A DNA stretch of 64,000 bases. Origin: Desulfobacula sp. (lineage in GTDB: Bacteria > Desulfobacterota > Desulfobacteria > Desulfobacterales > Desulfobacteraceae). Positions 35,830 through 45,040 of this stretch are shown here, piece after piece. Each line of letters opens with the position of its first letter. The first letter of the stretch is position 1. Location: NCBI GenBank assembly GCA_023701135.1, contig JAMPXP010000005.1, positions 165,270 to 229,269 on the forward strand, given 5' to 3'. The position numbers were made by a program, and so were the translations under genes. The notes beneath the pieces are model-generated. The model was not told the DNA's origin. It ran no database searches and saw only the letters and a list, made by a program, of their open reading frames with translations.

Positions 35830-37310
35830 TTGGAGGACTCCTCTTGTATTGTTGTCGCATCATGCTCAATGGATAGGATTTTAACGTTTTCCTTCTGTAA
35901 ATAGGCGGTTGCCGAAGCACTTAAAGATCTAAGGGGGATGAAGAATTTGTCCTGGTCTTTAACCGTATACACACCTTCAAGTTTTTCAATCGTTCCTCCG
36001 GTAGAAAAAGACGGGTTATGTCGGATTGAATACCCCAGCCTGGAAAATAAAAGAGCGATAATGTCATGCACTTTAAGTTCAGGCGCTATGGAAACAATCT
36101 CGAATTCACGTTTTTCAAGAACCTCAAGGGCAGATCCGTAAACATTCCCGAAATTGATCAGTAAATCCGTTGAGTCTTTCCGGGTCACTCGGCCAAACGA
36201 TGCTTCAAGGCTGATATGATATAGGGTGAACGGAATCTTTGCATCGGCCGTGTAGTCGAACCCGGCTTGAGACAGAAGGGACTGGATCATTTTTTTTGTT
36301 TTCAGGGTGTTATTGCCCTGGGTGGGGGAATTGTCGTTGCCTTTGGCTTTTTCCAGGGCGTCGACCAATAATTGGGTTTTTAAATTTTTCCAATACAACC
36401 GTATGCTTTCAACGAGTTCATCGCTCAGGGCATCTTCCGCAGTAATGATAATTCTTTGGTCGTCATCGGTTTGAATTACCGGAGTAGCCGATAAATCAAG
36501 AAAATGGGTTGAATTGTTTTCCCCTGGGAAATAAAGCCTGCCCTGATTTAACAGAACACCCCCAATAAGGGAGGAATATTTTTTCAACCGGGCAAGCTGG
36601 TTGGCTTCTATCTGGCGGTCCCTTATTTCATCCTGCATTTTTTTGTTGTCTGCTGAATTTTTGACTAAAAGGGGCCTGAACCAGGGCTGTGAACGGATCG
36701 AAGGATCCGGTAAATAAACCTCCGTTCCTTCATACAGGATATTAATGTTTTGAATGTTCGGATTTGCCAGTTGAAAGATTTTCAATCCTTCCTCGGACAG
36801 GTCCCCGGTTTCCTGTAAAAATGTTTTATCCATAAGGCTTTCTGCCGTTTCTCCCTTCTGAACAAGGTGCTTTTTCAGAAAGGGCTGAAGGCCAGGGTCT
36901 TCGGAAATAGTTGAGAATTCGATGATCGGGACGACCACATTCTTAGATGTGTTGAGGTCATAGTCGGCTTTATTCACTTTTTTCAACGGAATCAGAATAT
37001 TAATATCCGGTTCAATGGCATCAATATTGCTGATCTGGGGGTTTATCTCTTTAAAAATGCTGATGAAATGAGGAAAATCCTTTTCCGAGATTTCTCCTTT
37101 TTTCCTGAGAATTTTATACAGCCAGTCATCTTTGGTCACTGTATAGGGTTCACAAAGGACATCTTCTCCTTTATAGCTTAAAATGGAATACCGCTTATAC
37201 GATGTTTTGACCGTGCTGGTTTTTGATTGGGAAGAACAGGGAATAACAATACAGGCATAGATGGACAGAATACTAAAAATGAATAATTTTATCCCGGCAT
37301 CTTTCTTCAT
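35826..37310 (-). CDS. Exported protein with LysM-like repeats
   Basis: 494 residues. Signal peptide/lipoprotein start (IFSILSIYACIVIPC). Two LysM-like units: YTVTKDDWLYKILRKKG ... INILIPL and HLVQKGETAESLMDK ... GTEVYLPD, each ending in the xxIxIP/xVYLP pattern of LysM. The C-terminal 300 residues are not recognised. It starts 3 bp after thrC and overlaps the TPR lipoprotein start by 4 bp. LysM units and the PilQ neighbour suggest a FimV-like peptidoglycan-binding role; this is inference. Confidence 0.72.
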   Translation of the reverse strand: MKKDAGIKLFIFSILSIYACIVIPCSSQSKTSTVKTSYKRYSILSYKGEDVLCEPYTVTKDDWLYKILRKKGEISEKDFPHFISIFKEINPQISNIDAIEPDINILIPLKKVNKADYDLNTSKNVVVPIIEFSTISEDPGLQPFLKKHLVQKGETAESLMDKTFLQETGDLSEEGLKIFQLANPNIQNINILYEGTEVYLPDPSIRSQPWFRPLLVKNSADNKKMQDEIRDRQIEANQLARLKKYSSLIGGVLLNQGRLYFPGENNSTHFLDLSATPVIQTDDDQRIIITAEDALSDELVESIRLYWKNLKTQLLVDALEKAKGNDNSPTQGNNTLKTKKMIQSLLSQAGFDYTADAKIPFTLYHISLEASFGRVTRKDSTDLLINFGNVYGSALEVLEKREFEIVSIAPELKVHDIIALLFSRLGYSIRHNPSFSTGGTIEKLEGVYTVKDQDKFFIPLRSLSASATAYLQKENVKILSIEHDATTIQEESSK

Positions 37311-37313
37311 AGG

Positions 37314-38819
37314 CTATTCAGATATGTCTAATTTCAATTTTTCAGCGATTTTATCGGAAATCTCTTGCACAAATCGTTTAAAATCTTTTTCATTCAATCG
37401 TTTTTGCTGGGATGGGATCATATCCGGGTCATCGGGCAGCACCAGCGTCGGTAGATTGATAAAGTCAGGATTGGACTTAATTTTATAGTCGTCAGGGATT
37501 TCCGATCTAAAATAAAGGTCCTGGAATTCTGAAAATTTAATGGCATGGGCCGTGGCGTCAAGAATAGCAGTTTCGTCGGCGGTTACAATTTTTTGCAAAA
37601 AAGCCTCTGCCAGCCCTGCAAGGCATTCGCCTCCCTGGGTACAGGCGATATGGCCGTTATGATTGGCCTGGAGCTGCCAATCCATGATGGACTGTTCAGT
37701 GACCCGGATAAAGAATACCTGCCTGCACCCGGCCAGTTCATCGTATTTTTTTGAGATCTGTATAACCCGCGGCATGGACACGGGATTTCCGATCATGGCA
37801 GCCTGGGCAACACTGGGTTTGGTATGGACCGGGATAAAATTTCGTTTGGCTTCATCGGGTTCAAGATAATAACGGTAAACAGGATCTGCATGTTCTGACT
37901 GGACACCGATAATTTTAGGAAGGGCATCAATGATGCCATACTCGAAAAATTTAATAAAACCGCTCATGACCGCCGATATATTTCCGGCATTCCCAATGGG
38001 TACGACGATTACTTTATCCTTCATTTTCCAGTCAAAATCCTGGGCTATTTCATAGGAATAGGATTCCTGGCCGAGAATTCGCCAGGCATTTTTTGAATTC
38101 AAGAGGACGACGGAATACCGGGATGAAAGGGATTCAACAATTTTCATGCAGTCGTCAAAGACCCCCGGGATTTCGAAAACCCTTGCCCCGCTCCCCAGGG
38201 GCTGCGACAATTGCTGGGACGTGACCTTCTTATGGGGCAAAAGAACGGCGGATTTGATCAAAGGACCCAGATAGGATGCATAGAGGGCTGCAGAGGCCGA
38301 GGTGTCCCCGGTGGAGGCGCAGACGGCAATGACGTTGGAGATCCGTTTTTGATCGATAAGGTATTTGATGCTGGACAAGGCGCTGGCCATTCCGCGATCT
38401 TTGAAGGAGGCGCTGGGGTTCTGGCCGTCATTTTTGTAAAAAAAGGACAAGCCTACTTTTTCTTTCAGCCGGGCATTGGCTTCCACAACCGGGGTATGGC
38501 CTTCTCCAAGATAGACGATGGATTCCAGGGGAATACAGGAGCCGATGAATTCATGGTACCGGTAAATGCCTTTGAGGGCCGGAATTTTGAGCATTCTCCG
38601 GAAATCGAATATTTTTTGCCAGACCGGCCCCGGGATTTTTTTTAAAGACAAGGCCTTCCGGTCATGAATGAGCAGGACCTCCCCGCAGGAAGGACAGACA
38701 TATAAGAGTTTATCAACAGGATATTGGGCCGCGCATCCGAGGCACTGGTAATATAATTCACCCTTAGCTTCGGGTATGATATAGGGTTTTATATCTTCCG
38801 GGAAATAATCAGGCATCAT
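37314..38819 (-). CDS. thrC: Threonine synthase
   Basis: PLP enzyme converting O-phosphohomoserine to threonine. 501 residues. An N-terminal zinc-ribbon-like segment ([12 protein letters not shown] ... YVCPSCGEV) precedes the fold II core; the PLP lysine lies in [14 protein letters not shown], with ASTGDTSAS and VPIGNAGNI as phosphate-binding loops. It overlaps the end of serS by 11 bp. The length and zinc ribbon fit the longer ThrC class. Related fold II enzymes (cysteate synthase) share this layout, so substrate is probable rather than certain. Confidence 0.88.
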   Translation of the reverse strand: MMPDYFPEDIKPYIIPEAKGELYYQCLGCAAQYPVDKLLYVCPSCGEVLLIHDRKALSLKKIPGPVWQKIFDFRRMLKIPALKGIYRYHEFIGSCIPLESIVYLGEGHTPVVEANARLKEKVGLSFFYKNDGQNPSASFKDRGMASALSSIKYLIDQKRISNVIAVCASTGDTSASAALYASYLGPLIKSAVLLPHKKVTSQQLSQPLGSGARVFEIPGVFDDCMKIVESLSSRYSVVLLNSKNAWRILGQESYSYEIAQDFDWKMKDKVIVVPIGNAGNISAVMSGFIKFFEYGIIDALPKIIGVQSEHADPVYRYYLEPDEAKRNFIPVHTKPSVAQAAMIGNPVSMPRVIQISKKYDELAGCRQVFFIRVTEQSIMDWQLQANHNGHIACTQGGECLAGLAEAFLQKIVTADETAILDATAHAIKFSEFQDLYFRSEIPDDYKIKSNPDFINLPTLVLPDDPDMIPSQQKRLNEKDFKRFVQEISDKIAEKLKLDISE

Positions 38820-40089
38820 GGCGAATAACGGTTTGACCTCCCATATAGGGTATTAGTATTTTGGGGATGGCTACAGAACCGTCCGGATTCTGATAGTTCT
38901 CCAGAATGGCGGCAAAGGTTCTGCCGACAGCAAGTCCGGACCCGTTTAAGGTATGGACATATTCGGGTTTTTTCCCGCCTTTTCTTCTGAACCGGATATT
39001 GGCCCGCCTGGCTTGAAAATCAAGACAATTGCTGCAGGAAGAGATTTCCCTGTATTTATCCTGGCCGGGCATCCAGACTTCAATATCATAGGTTTTGGCC
39101 GCGGAAAAACCAAGATCGCCGGTACAGAGCGAAATCACCTGATAGGGAAGTTCAAGCAGTTGAAGGATTTTTTCAGCGTTTGCCAGCAGGGATTCCAGTT
39201 CTTCAAAAGAGGATTCAGGGGTTGATAATTTGACCAGTTCCACTTTGTTAAACTGATGTTGACGGATCAGGCCCTTGGTATCTTTGCCGTAGGACCCGGC
39301 CTCAGACCTGAAGCAAGGCGTATAGGCCGTAAATTTACAGGGCAGGAGGGATTCATCGATGATCTCCCCGGCGTAAATATTGGTCATGGGAACTTCCGAG
39401 GTGGGGATGAGAAAATAGTCCCAGCCTTCAATCTTAAAAAGGTCTTCCTCAAATTTGGGCAATTGCCCTGTGCCCGTCATGGTTGCCCGGTTCACGATAA
39501 AGGGGGGGAGGGTCTCGGTATATCCATGCCGGGAAACATGGGTATCCAGCATGAAATTGATCAAGGCCCTTTCAAGCCTGGCCCCGTTTCCGAAATACAA
39601 GGGAAATCTGGCCCCGGCCAGTTTGCTGGCCCGCGGCAGATCAAGAATGCCCAAGGCTTCGCCGATCTCCCAGTGGGGTTTGATCTCAAAATCGAAGGAT
39701 CGAGGGTCTCCATATTTTTTTTCAAGGCGATTTTCCGTCTCATCCTTTCCAACAGGGACACTGTCATGGGGGATATTGGGCAGGGACATGAGAAAAGATT
39801 GAATGGCTGTTTCTATGGCAGCAAGGTCTTTATCAAGGGTTTTGATGGTATCTGACACGTCCTTCATCTTTTCAATGAGAGGGCCGGCGTCCCCACCTGA
39901 TTTTTTTAAACCTGCGATTTCATCGGAAACCTTATTCCGGGTATGCCTTAATTCTTCTATGTTTAAAAGCAACGCTTTCCTTTTTTCATCATTATCCGTC
40001 AGAAGGGAAAAGTCAATTTTGGCCCTTCTTTTGTTCATGGCTGTTTTTACACCTTCCAGATGGGTGTTGATAAATTTTAAATCCAGCAT
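38809..40089 (-). CDS. serS: Seryl-tRNA synthetase
   Basis: Charges tRNA-Ser in the cytoplasm. 426 residues: N-terminal two-helix coiled-coil arm (to about residue 105) that grips the tRNA long arm, then class II motifs 2 ([22 protein letters not shown]) split by its loop and 3 ([17 protein letters not shown]). [11 protein letters not shown] is a SerRS signature. AAGGA 5 bases before the ATG. First gene of a four-gene minus-strand run. Confidence 0.97.
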   Translation of the reverse strand: MLDLKFINTHLEGVKTAMNKRRAKIDFSLLTDNDEKRKALLLNIEELRHTRNKVSDEIAGLKKSGGDAGPLIEKMKDVSDTIKTLDKDLAAIETAIQSFLMSLPNIPHDSVPVGKDETENRLEKKYGDPRSFDFEIKPHWEIGEALGILDLPRASKLAGARFPLYFGNGARLERALINFMLDTHVSRHGYTETLPPFIVNRATMTGTGQLPKFEEDLFKIEGWDYFLIPTSEVPMTNIYAGEIIDESLLPCKFTAYTPCFRSEAGSYGKDTKGLIRQHQFNKVELVKLSTPESSFEELESLLANAEKILQLLELPYQVISLCTGDLGFSAAKTYDIEVWMPGQDKYREISSCSNCLDFQARRANIRFRRKGGKKPEYVHTLNGSGLAVGRTFAAILENYQNPDGSVAIPKILIPYMGGQTVIRHDA

Positions 40090-40200
40090 TTTTCCTTCAT
40101 TTTTCCTTACAAGAGTTAGCTAATTCCTTCATTCTTAAGATTCTTCAACGATCTTAACCTGATAGCATGCAGGGTGTAAACAGTCAATGATTATTGCAGG

Positions 40201-40228
40201 TTGACAATTTGGGACTTGTGTATAATAT
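40201..40228 (+). promoter_or_regulatory. Sigma70-like promoter of the cyclo-ligase-like gene
   Basis: TTGACA at 40201-40206 with TAATAT at 40223-40228 (16-base spacer); a perfect TATAAT overlaps at 40221 with only 14 bases. It sits 39 bp before the ATG in the divergent space with serS. Confidence 0.5.
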
Positions 40229-40266
40229 TTGGGAAAACTTTTTTTGTAATCAGAGGAACGAAAGTT

Positions 40267-40854
40267 ATGGATGATATGAAGAATGTAAAAATGAATAACC
40301 TGGCACTTGTGGCTGAACGCCTTAAAAATCTTACAAAAGAAGAACTTAATGCCAAATATGCAAAGATTGAACAACGGCTGTTTGAATTTGCAAATTTCAT
40401 GGAAGCCCATCTGGCTTTTTTATATACTCCCGTAAGCAATGAAATCCCCACCGAAGGGATCATCAAAAAAGCACTTCAGATCGAAAAAGGAATTGCTCTG
40501 CCGGTTTTTACAGATGCAAAAAATGCCATCAATATCTATAAGATCAGCAATTATGGCAAGGATTTGATCAGGAATGCCAATGATATACTGGAACCGGATA
40601 TTGACAGGTGTAAAAAAGTATCTTTGGACGAGATCAATATTGCCGTTATCCCGGGACTTGCCTTTGATGATAAAGGCGGCCGGGTCGGATTCGGTAACAA
40701 TTTCTATAACAAGCTCATTACTAGGTTGCCTGAAACATGTAGAAAGGTGTCCCTGGCCTATGAAGAACAGATCGTGGATCAGATTCAGATGGAATCCAGA
40801 AAATACAGCGTGGATATCATTATCACGGATCAGCGGGTGATTTACAAAATATAA
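40267..40854 (+). CDS. 5-formyltetrahydrofolate cyclo-ligase family protein
   Basis: 195 residues. Conserved elements: FLYTPVSNEIPTEGIIKKAL near the N-terminus, VIPGLAFDDKGGRVGFGNNFYN (the nucleotide/phosphate loop), and a C-terminal VDIIITDQRVI. Family members convert 5-formyl-THF to methenyl-THF using ATP. In the usual loop GxGxGxYDR the Tyr-Asp is Tyr-Asn here, a small deviation. GAGGA precedes the ATG at 40267. Monocistronic. Confidence 0.82.
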   Translation: MDDMKNVKMNNLALVAERLKNLTKEELNAKYAKIEQRLFEFANFMEAHLAFLYTPVSNEIPTEGIIKKALQIEKGIALPVFTDAKNAINIYKISNYGKDLIRNANDILEPDIDRCKKVSLDEINIAVIPGLAFDDKGGRVGFGNNFYNKLITRLPETCRKVSLAYEEQIVDQIQMESRKYSVDIIITDQRVIYKI

Positions 40855-40908
40855 GCCGACGGATTCACTGCGGACCCGGCCGGAACTGAAATATGCAATA
40901 TGATAATT

Positions 40909-41916
40909 TCAAGCCCCTTCCGGGTTAATAGCGTTGGAAAATTTTCTGAGGTCAGCAGTTTTCCCCATGACGATCACCGTATCCCTGGGTTCAATCAATG
41001 TTTCAAAGTGGGGATTGAAAAGCATCTCGCCGGAGGCCTTTTTAATGGCAATGATAATGAGGTTGAAATCCTGACGGATCTTGGAGTCCTTCAATGCAAT
41101 ATGGGTATACTGGGAACTCTTTGGAACAAAAAGCTCCTCAATCTGAATGGCCTCGCTTTTTCTTGACAGGGCAATGTCGAGAAAACTGCTGACACTGGGC
41201 CTTAACAGTTTCAGACCCATGGATATGGCCCCTGTATCATAGGGGGATTCCACGAGATTGGCTCCTGCAATCAATAATTTATTCCTGACATCCGGGTTGC
41301 TGGCCCTGGCCAGGATATAAATGTCCGGGTTCAACTGCCTTGCGGTCAGGACGAGAAAAACATTGGCTGCATCGGTTCCGAGGGCGGCCACCAGAAAGGA
41401 CGCGTTTTTAATATTTGCTTTTTCCAGGAGGTCTTCATCCGAAGCATTTCCGTGAAGATAATGCATTTTGTCTTTTTCCAGCACGGCCATAAGCTCATCT
41501 TTTTCTTCAATAACCACGATATCTTTTGTTTCTTCGCTGATGAGCTGACATAGAACCCTTCCGATACGGCCGTAACCACAGATAATATAATGGTTTTTCA
41601 TATTACTGATTTTTTTGTCCAATCTTTTCCTCCCCAATATGGATTGTATTTCTCCCTCGACAATGAATTGTATGATGACCCCCGCAATATAGACAAAATA
41701 TCCCACACCGAAAAATATAAGGACAATGGTAAATATCCGTCCCGCAGGACTCATTTCATGAACTTCCATGAATCCTACGGTGGCAAGGGTTATGGCCGTC
41801 ATATAGGCGGCGTCAAGGAAATTCCATTTTTCTATCACCATATACCCGGATATGCCGATGAAAAAGATGATCCAGGAAACAAGGATTGCCGTTATGATCT
41901 GTTGAAGTTTCGTCAT
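40909..41916 (-). CDS. Two-helix potassium channel-like protein with RCK domains
   Basis: 335 residues. Two transmembrane helices (about 8-26 and 61-86) flank a pore loop; a regulator-of-K+-conductance TrkA-N domain (HYIICGYGRIGRVL, Rossmann loop at 114-119) and TrkA-C domain follow. This is the MthK/GsuK plan: a cytosolic ring that gates the pore. The filter reads TLATVGFMEV (T46-E51) in place of TVGYGD, so K+ selectivity is in doubt. ATG 41916 is chosen because it begins the membrane helix; earlier TTG/GTG starts lack support. Confidence 0.85.
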   Translation of the reverse strand: MTKLQQIITAILVSWIIFFIGISGYMVIEKWNFLDAAYMTAITLATVGFMEVHEMSPAGRIFTIVLIFFGVGYFVYIAGVIIQFIVEGEIQSILGRKRLDKKISNMKNHYIICGYGRIGRVLCQLISEETKDIVVIEEKDELMAVLEKDKMHYLHGNASDEDLLEKANIKNASFLVAALGTDAANVFLVLTARQLNPDIYILARASNPDVRNKLLIAGANLVESPYDTGAISMGLKLLRPSVSSFLDIALSRKSEAIQIEELFVPKSSQYTHIALKDSKIRQDFNLIIIAIKKASGEMLFNPHFETLIEPRDTVIVMGKTADLRKFSNAINPEGA

Positions 41917-42023
41917 GGGGTCATCATTACTGATGTTCAGCACAAAAATCAAGATGAGTTTGCAGAGGGGAAAAGGATTGTGTCATCTTGACGGATGTAT
42001 GTCTTGCTGGTATTAAGGGGGGC

Positions 42024-42680
42024 ATGAAAGATGAATCTAAGAAATTTGCCCGCCAGCGAAGTGAAATGGTGGAAAAACAGATTATTTCAAGGGGAGTTAC
42101 CGATCCTCTGGTAATTCAGGCCATGTCCCGGGTTCCCCGGCATCTGTTTGTCAGCGAGGCCTTGGTGGACAGCGCCTATGGAGATTTCCCGCTTCCCATT
42201 GGGGAGGGCCAGACCATTTCCCAGCCCTATATTATTGCAGAGATGACCCAGAGCCTTGAGTTAAAAGGGCATGAGCGGGTGCTGGAAATAGGGACCGGCT
42301 CCGGGTATCAGGCGGCGATTCTCGCCCAGATTGCCTATAAGGTCTATACCATCGAAAGAAATAATACGCTTTTTATGCAGACCAGAAAACTGTTTGATCG
42401 ATTAAAATATTATAATATCGTCACGCGATATTCAGACGGAACCCAGGGCTGGAAAGAGGAGAGCCCCTTCGATGCCATTATGGTCACAGCGGGCGGCCAG
42501 CAGATTCCAACGCCATTGATCGATCAGCTTTCAATGGGGGGACGCCTGGTCATGCCTGTAGGAGGCACCTTTTCCCAGGAATTGCTGAAACTTGAAAAAA
42601 CCGAAACCGGGATCAGAACGAGCAATCTAGGCGCCTGCCGGTTTGTCAAATTAATCGGCCAGCATGGTTGGGATGAATAG
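42024..42680 (+). CDS. pcm: Protein-L-isoaspartate O-methyltransferase
   Basis: SAM-dependent repair enzyme that methylates isoaspartyl residues. 218 residues. Motifs: LPIGEGQTISQPYIIAEMTQ (substrate-binding pre-motif), VLEIGTGSGYQAAIL (motif I), DAIMVTAGGQQIPTPLIDQL and the C-terminal GACRFVKLIGQHGW. ATG 42024 has AAGGGG nearby and gives standard length; upstream TTG is unlikely. Divergent from the K+ channel gene, 107 bp apart. Confidence 0.95.
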   Translation: MKDESKKFARQRSEMVEKQIISRGVTDPLVIQAMSRVPRHLFVSEALVDSAYGDFPLPIGEGQTISQPYIIAEMTQSLELKGHERVLEIGTGSGYQAAILAQIAYKVYTIERNNTLFMQTRKLFDRLKYYNIVTRYSDGTQGWKEESPFDAIMVTAGGQQIPTPLIDQLSMGGRLVMPVGGTFSQELLKLEKTETGIRTSNLGACRFVKLIGQHGWDE

Positions 42681-42686
42681 AGCCGG

Positions 42687-44051
42687 CTAGTTGAAAATGG
42701 ACTCCAATGTCCGTTTGAGTTCCATAATCTGATAGGGCTTTTCAAGGTAGGCGCAGGCCTTTGTAAATATTTTTTTCTGGTCGTCATTGGTGACGTGGCC
42801 GGATGCCACAATGACTTTGACCTGGGGATTGATTTTCAGCAATTGCCTGAAGGTTTCCGTGCCCGACATTTTCGGCATGATAATGTCCAGCAGCACGGCA
42901 TCAATGGACGCGTGATGTTTTTTGAACAGGGTGATCCCTGCTTCACCGTCACAAGCTTCAAGGGTCTCATACCCAAAGGCCTTTAAGGCTTTGACGGCCA
43001 TATCTCTTACCATATCCTCATCCTCAATGACCAGAATGATTTTGGAGGAATTGCCAGCGCCGCCGTCATTTGTTTTTTTCATCAGAGGTTGAGACGGGCC
43101 GTCTTCAAATATTTTTTGATCGGAGATATCGCGGATCGTTGAAATGATATGGGGAATGCCGTCAAGATCCAGCACGTTCGAGGAGATAAGGGTAAAAACG
43201 GCTTTATTGTCGGGAAATAGGATGGCTTCCAGGTTCCTGTAAAAGCCCTTTGCTTTCAGTTTGGCAATCAATTCCAGCCGCTGCCGGCTGTCCTTCCACA
43301 TGCCGATTTCCTCTGTGGTTTTCCCGAGTACGGCATTGGAGCCAAGGCCGGAAAGATCCATAAACGCCTTATTGGCGTTTGCTATGGTGCCTGTATCCAT
43401 ACGGGTGATCAGAATGGCATCCGGGTTCTGATCAAAGATCAGGCTCAGGGTTTTTTCTTTTTTTTCAAGGGCATCCAGGATCTGCCGCCTTTCAATGGCG
43501 ACGGCAATCTGATCGGAGACGGAAATCAGGATTTCCAGGTGCCGGTGCGAGAAATAACCGGGATCTGAATAATGCTGAACACAGATGGCGCCAATGACGC
43601 TACCCTGGATGATCAGGGGAACGCCGAGCCATATTTTGGGGACCGTTCCCACAATCTTGTTTTTCCGGGTCCATTCCATCAGCATGTTTTCTTTTAAAAA
43701 GAGGGGCCGTCCGGACAGGAGCACTTCTCCGGTAAGACAGCCGGGTTCTTCAAGGGTTTCAATGATGGGAAAATTATCGTCATACTCATCAATGAAATAT
43801 TCAAAATGAATGGTTTTCTTTTGATGGTCATACATCGCTATGTAGAAATTGGGCAGCGGCATCAGTTTGTTCAGCGAATTATAAATGGATTGGTACAATT
43901 CCTTTAGATTAAGGGTTGTATTGACTGCATTGGAGATGTCATAAAGGGTATAATTGATTCTCTCGGCATCTTCCGGCAGGCTCCCAGGTTTTGTCGGACT
44001 TTTGTTTTCTGATCCGAGGGGTATTGGTTTTTGATCCATAGCCTTTTTCAT
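42687..44051 (-). CDS. GAF-PAS protein with C-terminal receiver domain
   Basis: 454 residues. GAF domain about 35-195 (LMPLPNFYIAMYDHQKK ... GVPLIIQGSVIGAICVQHY), PAS domain about 205-320 (DALEKKEKTLSLIFDQNPDA, ISTIRDISDQK), and a receiver domain from about 335 (ILVIEDEDMVRDM, VLLDIIMPKMSG with the phospho-Asp). No histidine kinase or output domain, so it is a signalling adaptor. The start may instead be the ATG at 44039. A long perfect inverted repeat lies immediately upstream. Confidence 0.85.
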   Translation of the reverse strand: MKKAMDQKPIPLGSENKSPTKPGSLPEDAERINYTLYDISNAVNTTLNLKELYQSIYNSLNKLMPLPNFYIAMYDHQKKTIHFEYFIDEYDDNFPIIETLEEPGCLTGEVLLSGRPLFLKENMLMEWTRKNKIVGTVPKIWLGVPLIIQGSVIGAICVQHYSDPGYFSHRHLEILISVSDQIAVAIERRQILDALEKKEKTLSLIFDQNPDAILITRMDTGTIANANKAFMDLSGLGSNAVLGKTTEEIGMWKDSRQRLELIAKLKAKGFYRNLEAILFPDNKAVFTLISSNVLDLDGIPHIISTIRDISDQKIFEDGPSQPLMKKTNDGGAGNSSKIILVIEDEDMVRDMAVKALKAFGYETLEACDGEAGITLFKKHHASIDAVLLDIIMPKMSGTETFRQLLKINPQVKVIVASGHVTNDDQKKIFTKACAYLEKPYQIMELKRTLESIFN

Positions 44052-44053
44052 CC

Positions 44054-44112
44054 TGCCTGTTGATTTCCGTTATGATATCGGATACCGTTATCATAACGGA
44101 AATCAACAGGCA
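44054..44112. repeat. Perfect 24-bp inverted repeat between epmA and the GAF-PAS gene
   Basis: Arms 44054-44077 and 44089-44112 are exact reverse complements; the 11-base centre can pair three more (CGG-ATA-CCG). Neither strand has a T-tract after it. It ends 3 bp before the ATG at 44051 on the minus strand. It could be a factor-assisted terminator of epmA, an RNA switch over the next gene's start, or a small palindromic repeat element. Confidence 0.85.
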
Positions 44113-44128
44113 CATCAAGCAGGAAATA

Positions 44129-45040
44129 TTAAAGGGCTTCCGGCGTAAATAAAACCACTTCATCAATGGTTTCTGCATCGCAGAAAAGCATGACCAGGCG
44201 GTCCACTCCCAGGGCAATGCCGGCTGCATCGGGCATGGTTTCAAGATCCTTTAAAAAGCGGTCCGGCATGGGAAGAAGGGATTGGTCCCGGGCCGACCGG
44301 ATCTTATTTTCCTTGCCAAAGCGGCGCTTTTGTTCGGCTGCATCGTTGAGTTCGGTAAACCCATTGGCCAGTTCAATGCCGGCCATATAAAATTCGACCC
44401 GTTCCGCATAGGCCGGGTTTTGGGGCAGGAGCCTTGCCAGGGAGGCAAGGGACGCCGGATAATCATATAAAAAAGCAGGCACGGGATTGCCGAGGTGCGG
44501 TTCTATCCGGAAGCCGGCAATTTCATCAAACTGATTTTTTTCCAGTGCTTCCGGGAGGGGAATGTCTGAATAGAGGCGGAAGGCTTCACTGACTTTAATC
44601 CGTTGCCAGGGCTGATTCAGAAGGATGGTTTTTCCCCGATACTGAAGCCGGCCGTCCAGGTTCAGCCGCGCTGCAATAAATTTGACCAGGGCTTCACATT
44701 GATCCATGAGATCCAGATAGGTATGGCCTTTTGCATACCATTCCAGCATTGTCAGCTCCGGCAGATGGTGCCGGCCTCTTTCATTTTTCCGGAAGCATTT
44801 GCAGATCTGGAAAATCCTGTCCCATCCCTTTGATAATAAGCGTTTCATGCAGAGTTCCGGAGAGGCCTGGAGAAACCACCCCTCTGAGGTAACGGGATCT
44901 ATCTGGGCCTCAGGAATAACGGCGGGACATCGTATCGGTGTCTCCACTTCAAGAAAATCGTTTTGAGTGAAAAAATCCCTTATGGCTTGAATCACAAGGG
45001 ATCTTGTCTTGATGTGCCGGAGATGGGTTTTGGGGGTCAC
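44129..45040 (-). CDS. epmA: EF-P lysine ligase EpmA (GenX/PoxA-like)
   Basis: 303 residues, a class II lysyl-tRNA synthetase catalytic core without the anticodon-binding domain. EpmA attaches beta-lysine to elongation factor P to relieve stalling at proline runs. Motifs: FLEVETPIRCP near the N-terminus, FQICKCFRKNERGRHHLPE (motif 2), and AAGIALGVDRLVMLF (motif 3). Starts with GTG that overlaps the upstream stop (GTGA). efp and epmB are not in the window. Confidence 0.9.
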   Translation of the reverse strand: MTPKTHLRHIKTRSLVIQAIRDFFTQNDFLEVETPIRCPAVIPEAQIDPVTSEGWFLQASPELCMKRLLSKGWDRIFQICKCFRKNERGRHHLPELTMLEWYAKGHTYLDLMDQCEALVKFIAARLNLDGRLQYRGKTILLNQPWQRIKVSEAFRLYSDIPLPEALEKNQFDEIAGFRIEPHLGNPVPAFLYDYPASLASLARLLPQNPAYAERVEFYMAGIELANGFTELNDAAEQKRRFGKENKIRSARDQSLLPMPDRFLKDLETMPDAAGIALGVDRLVMLFCDAETIDEVVLFTPEAL

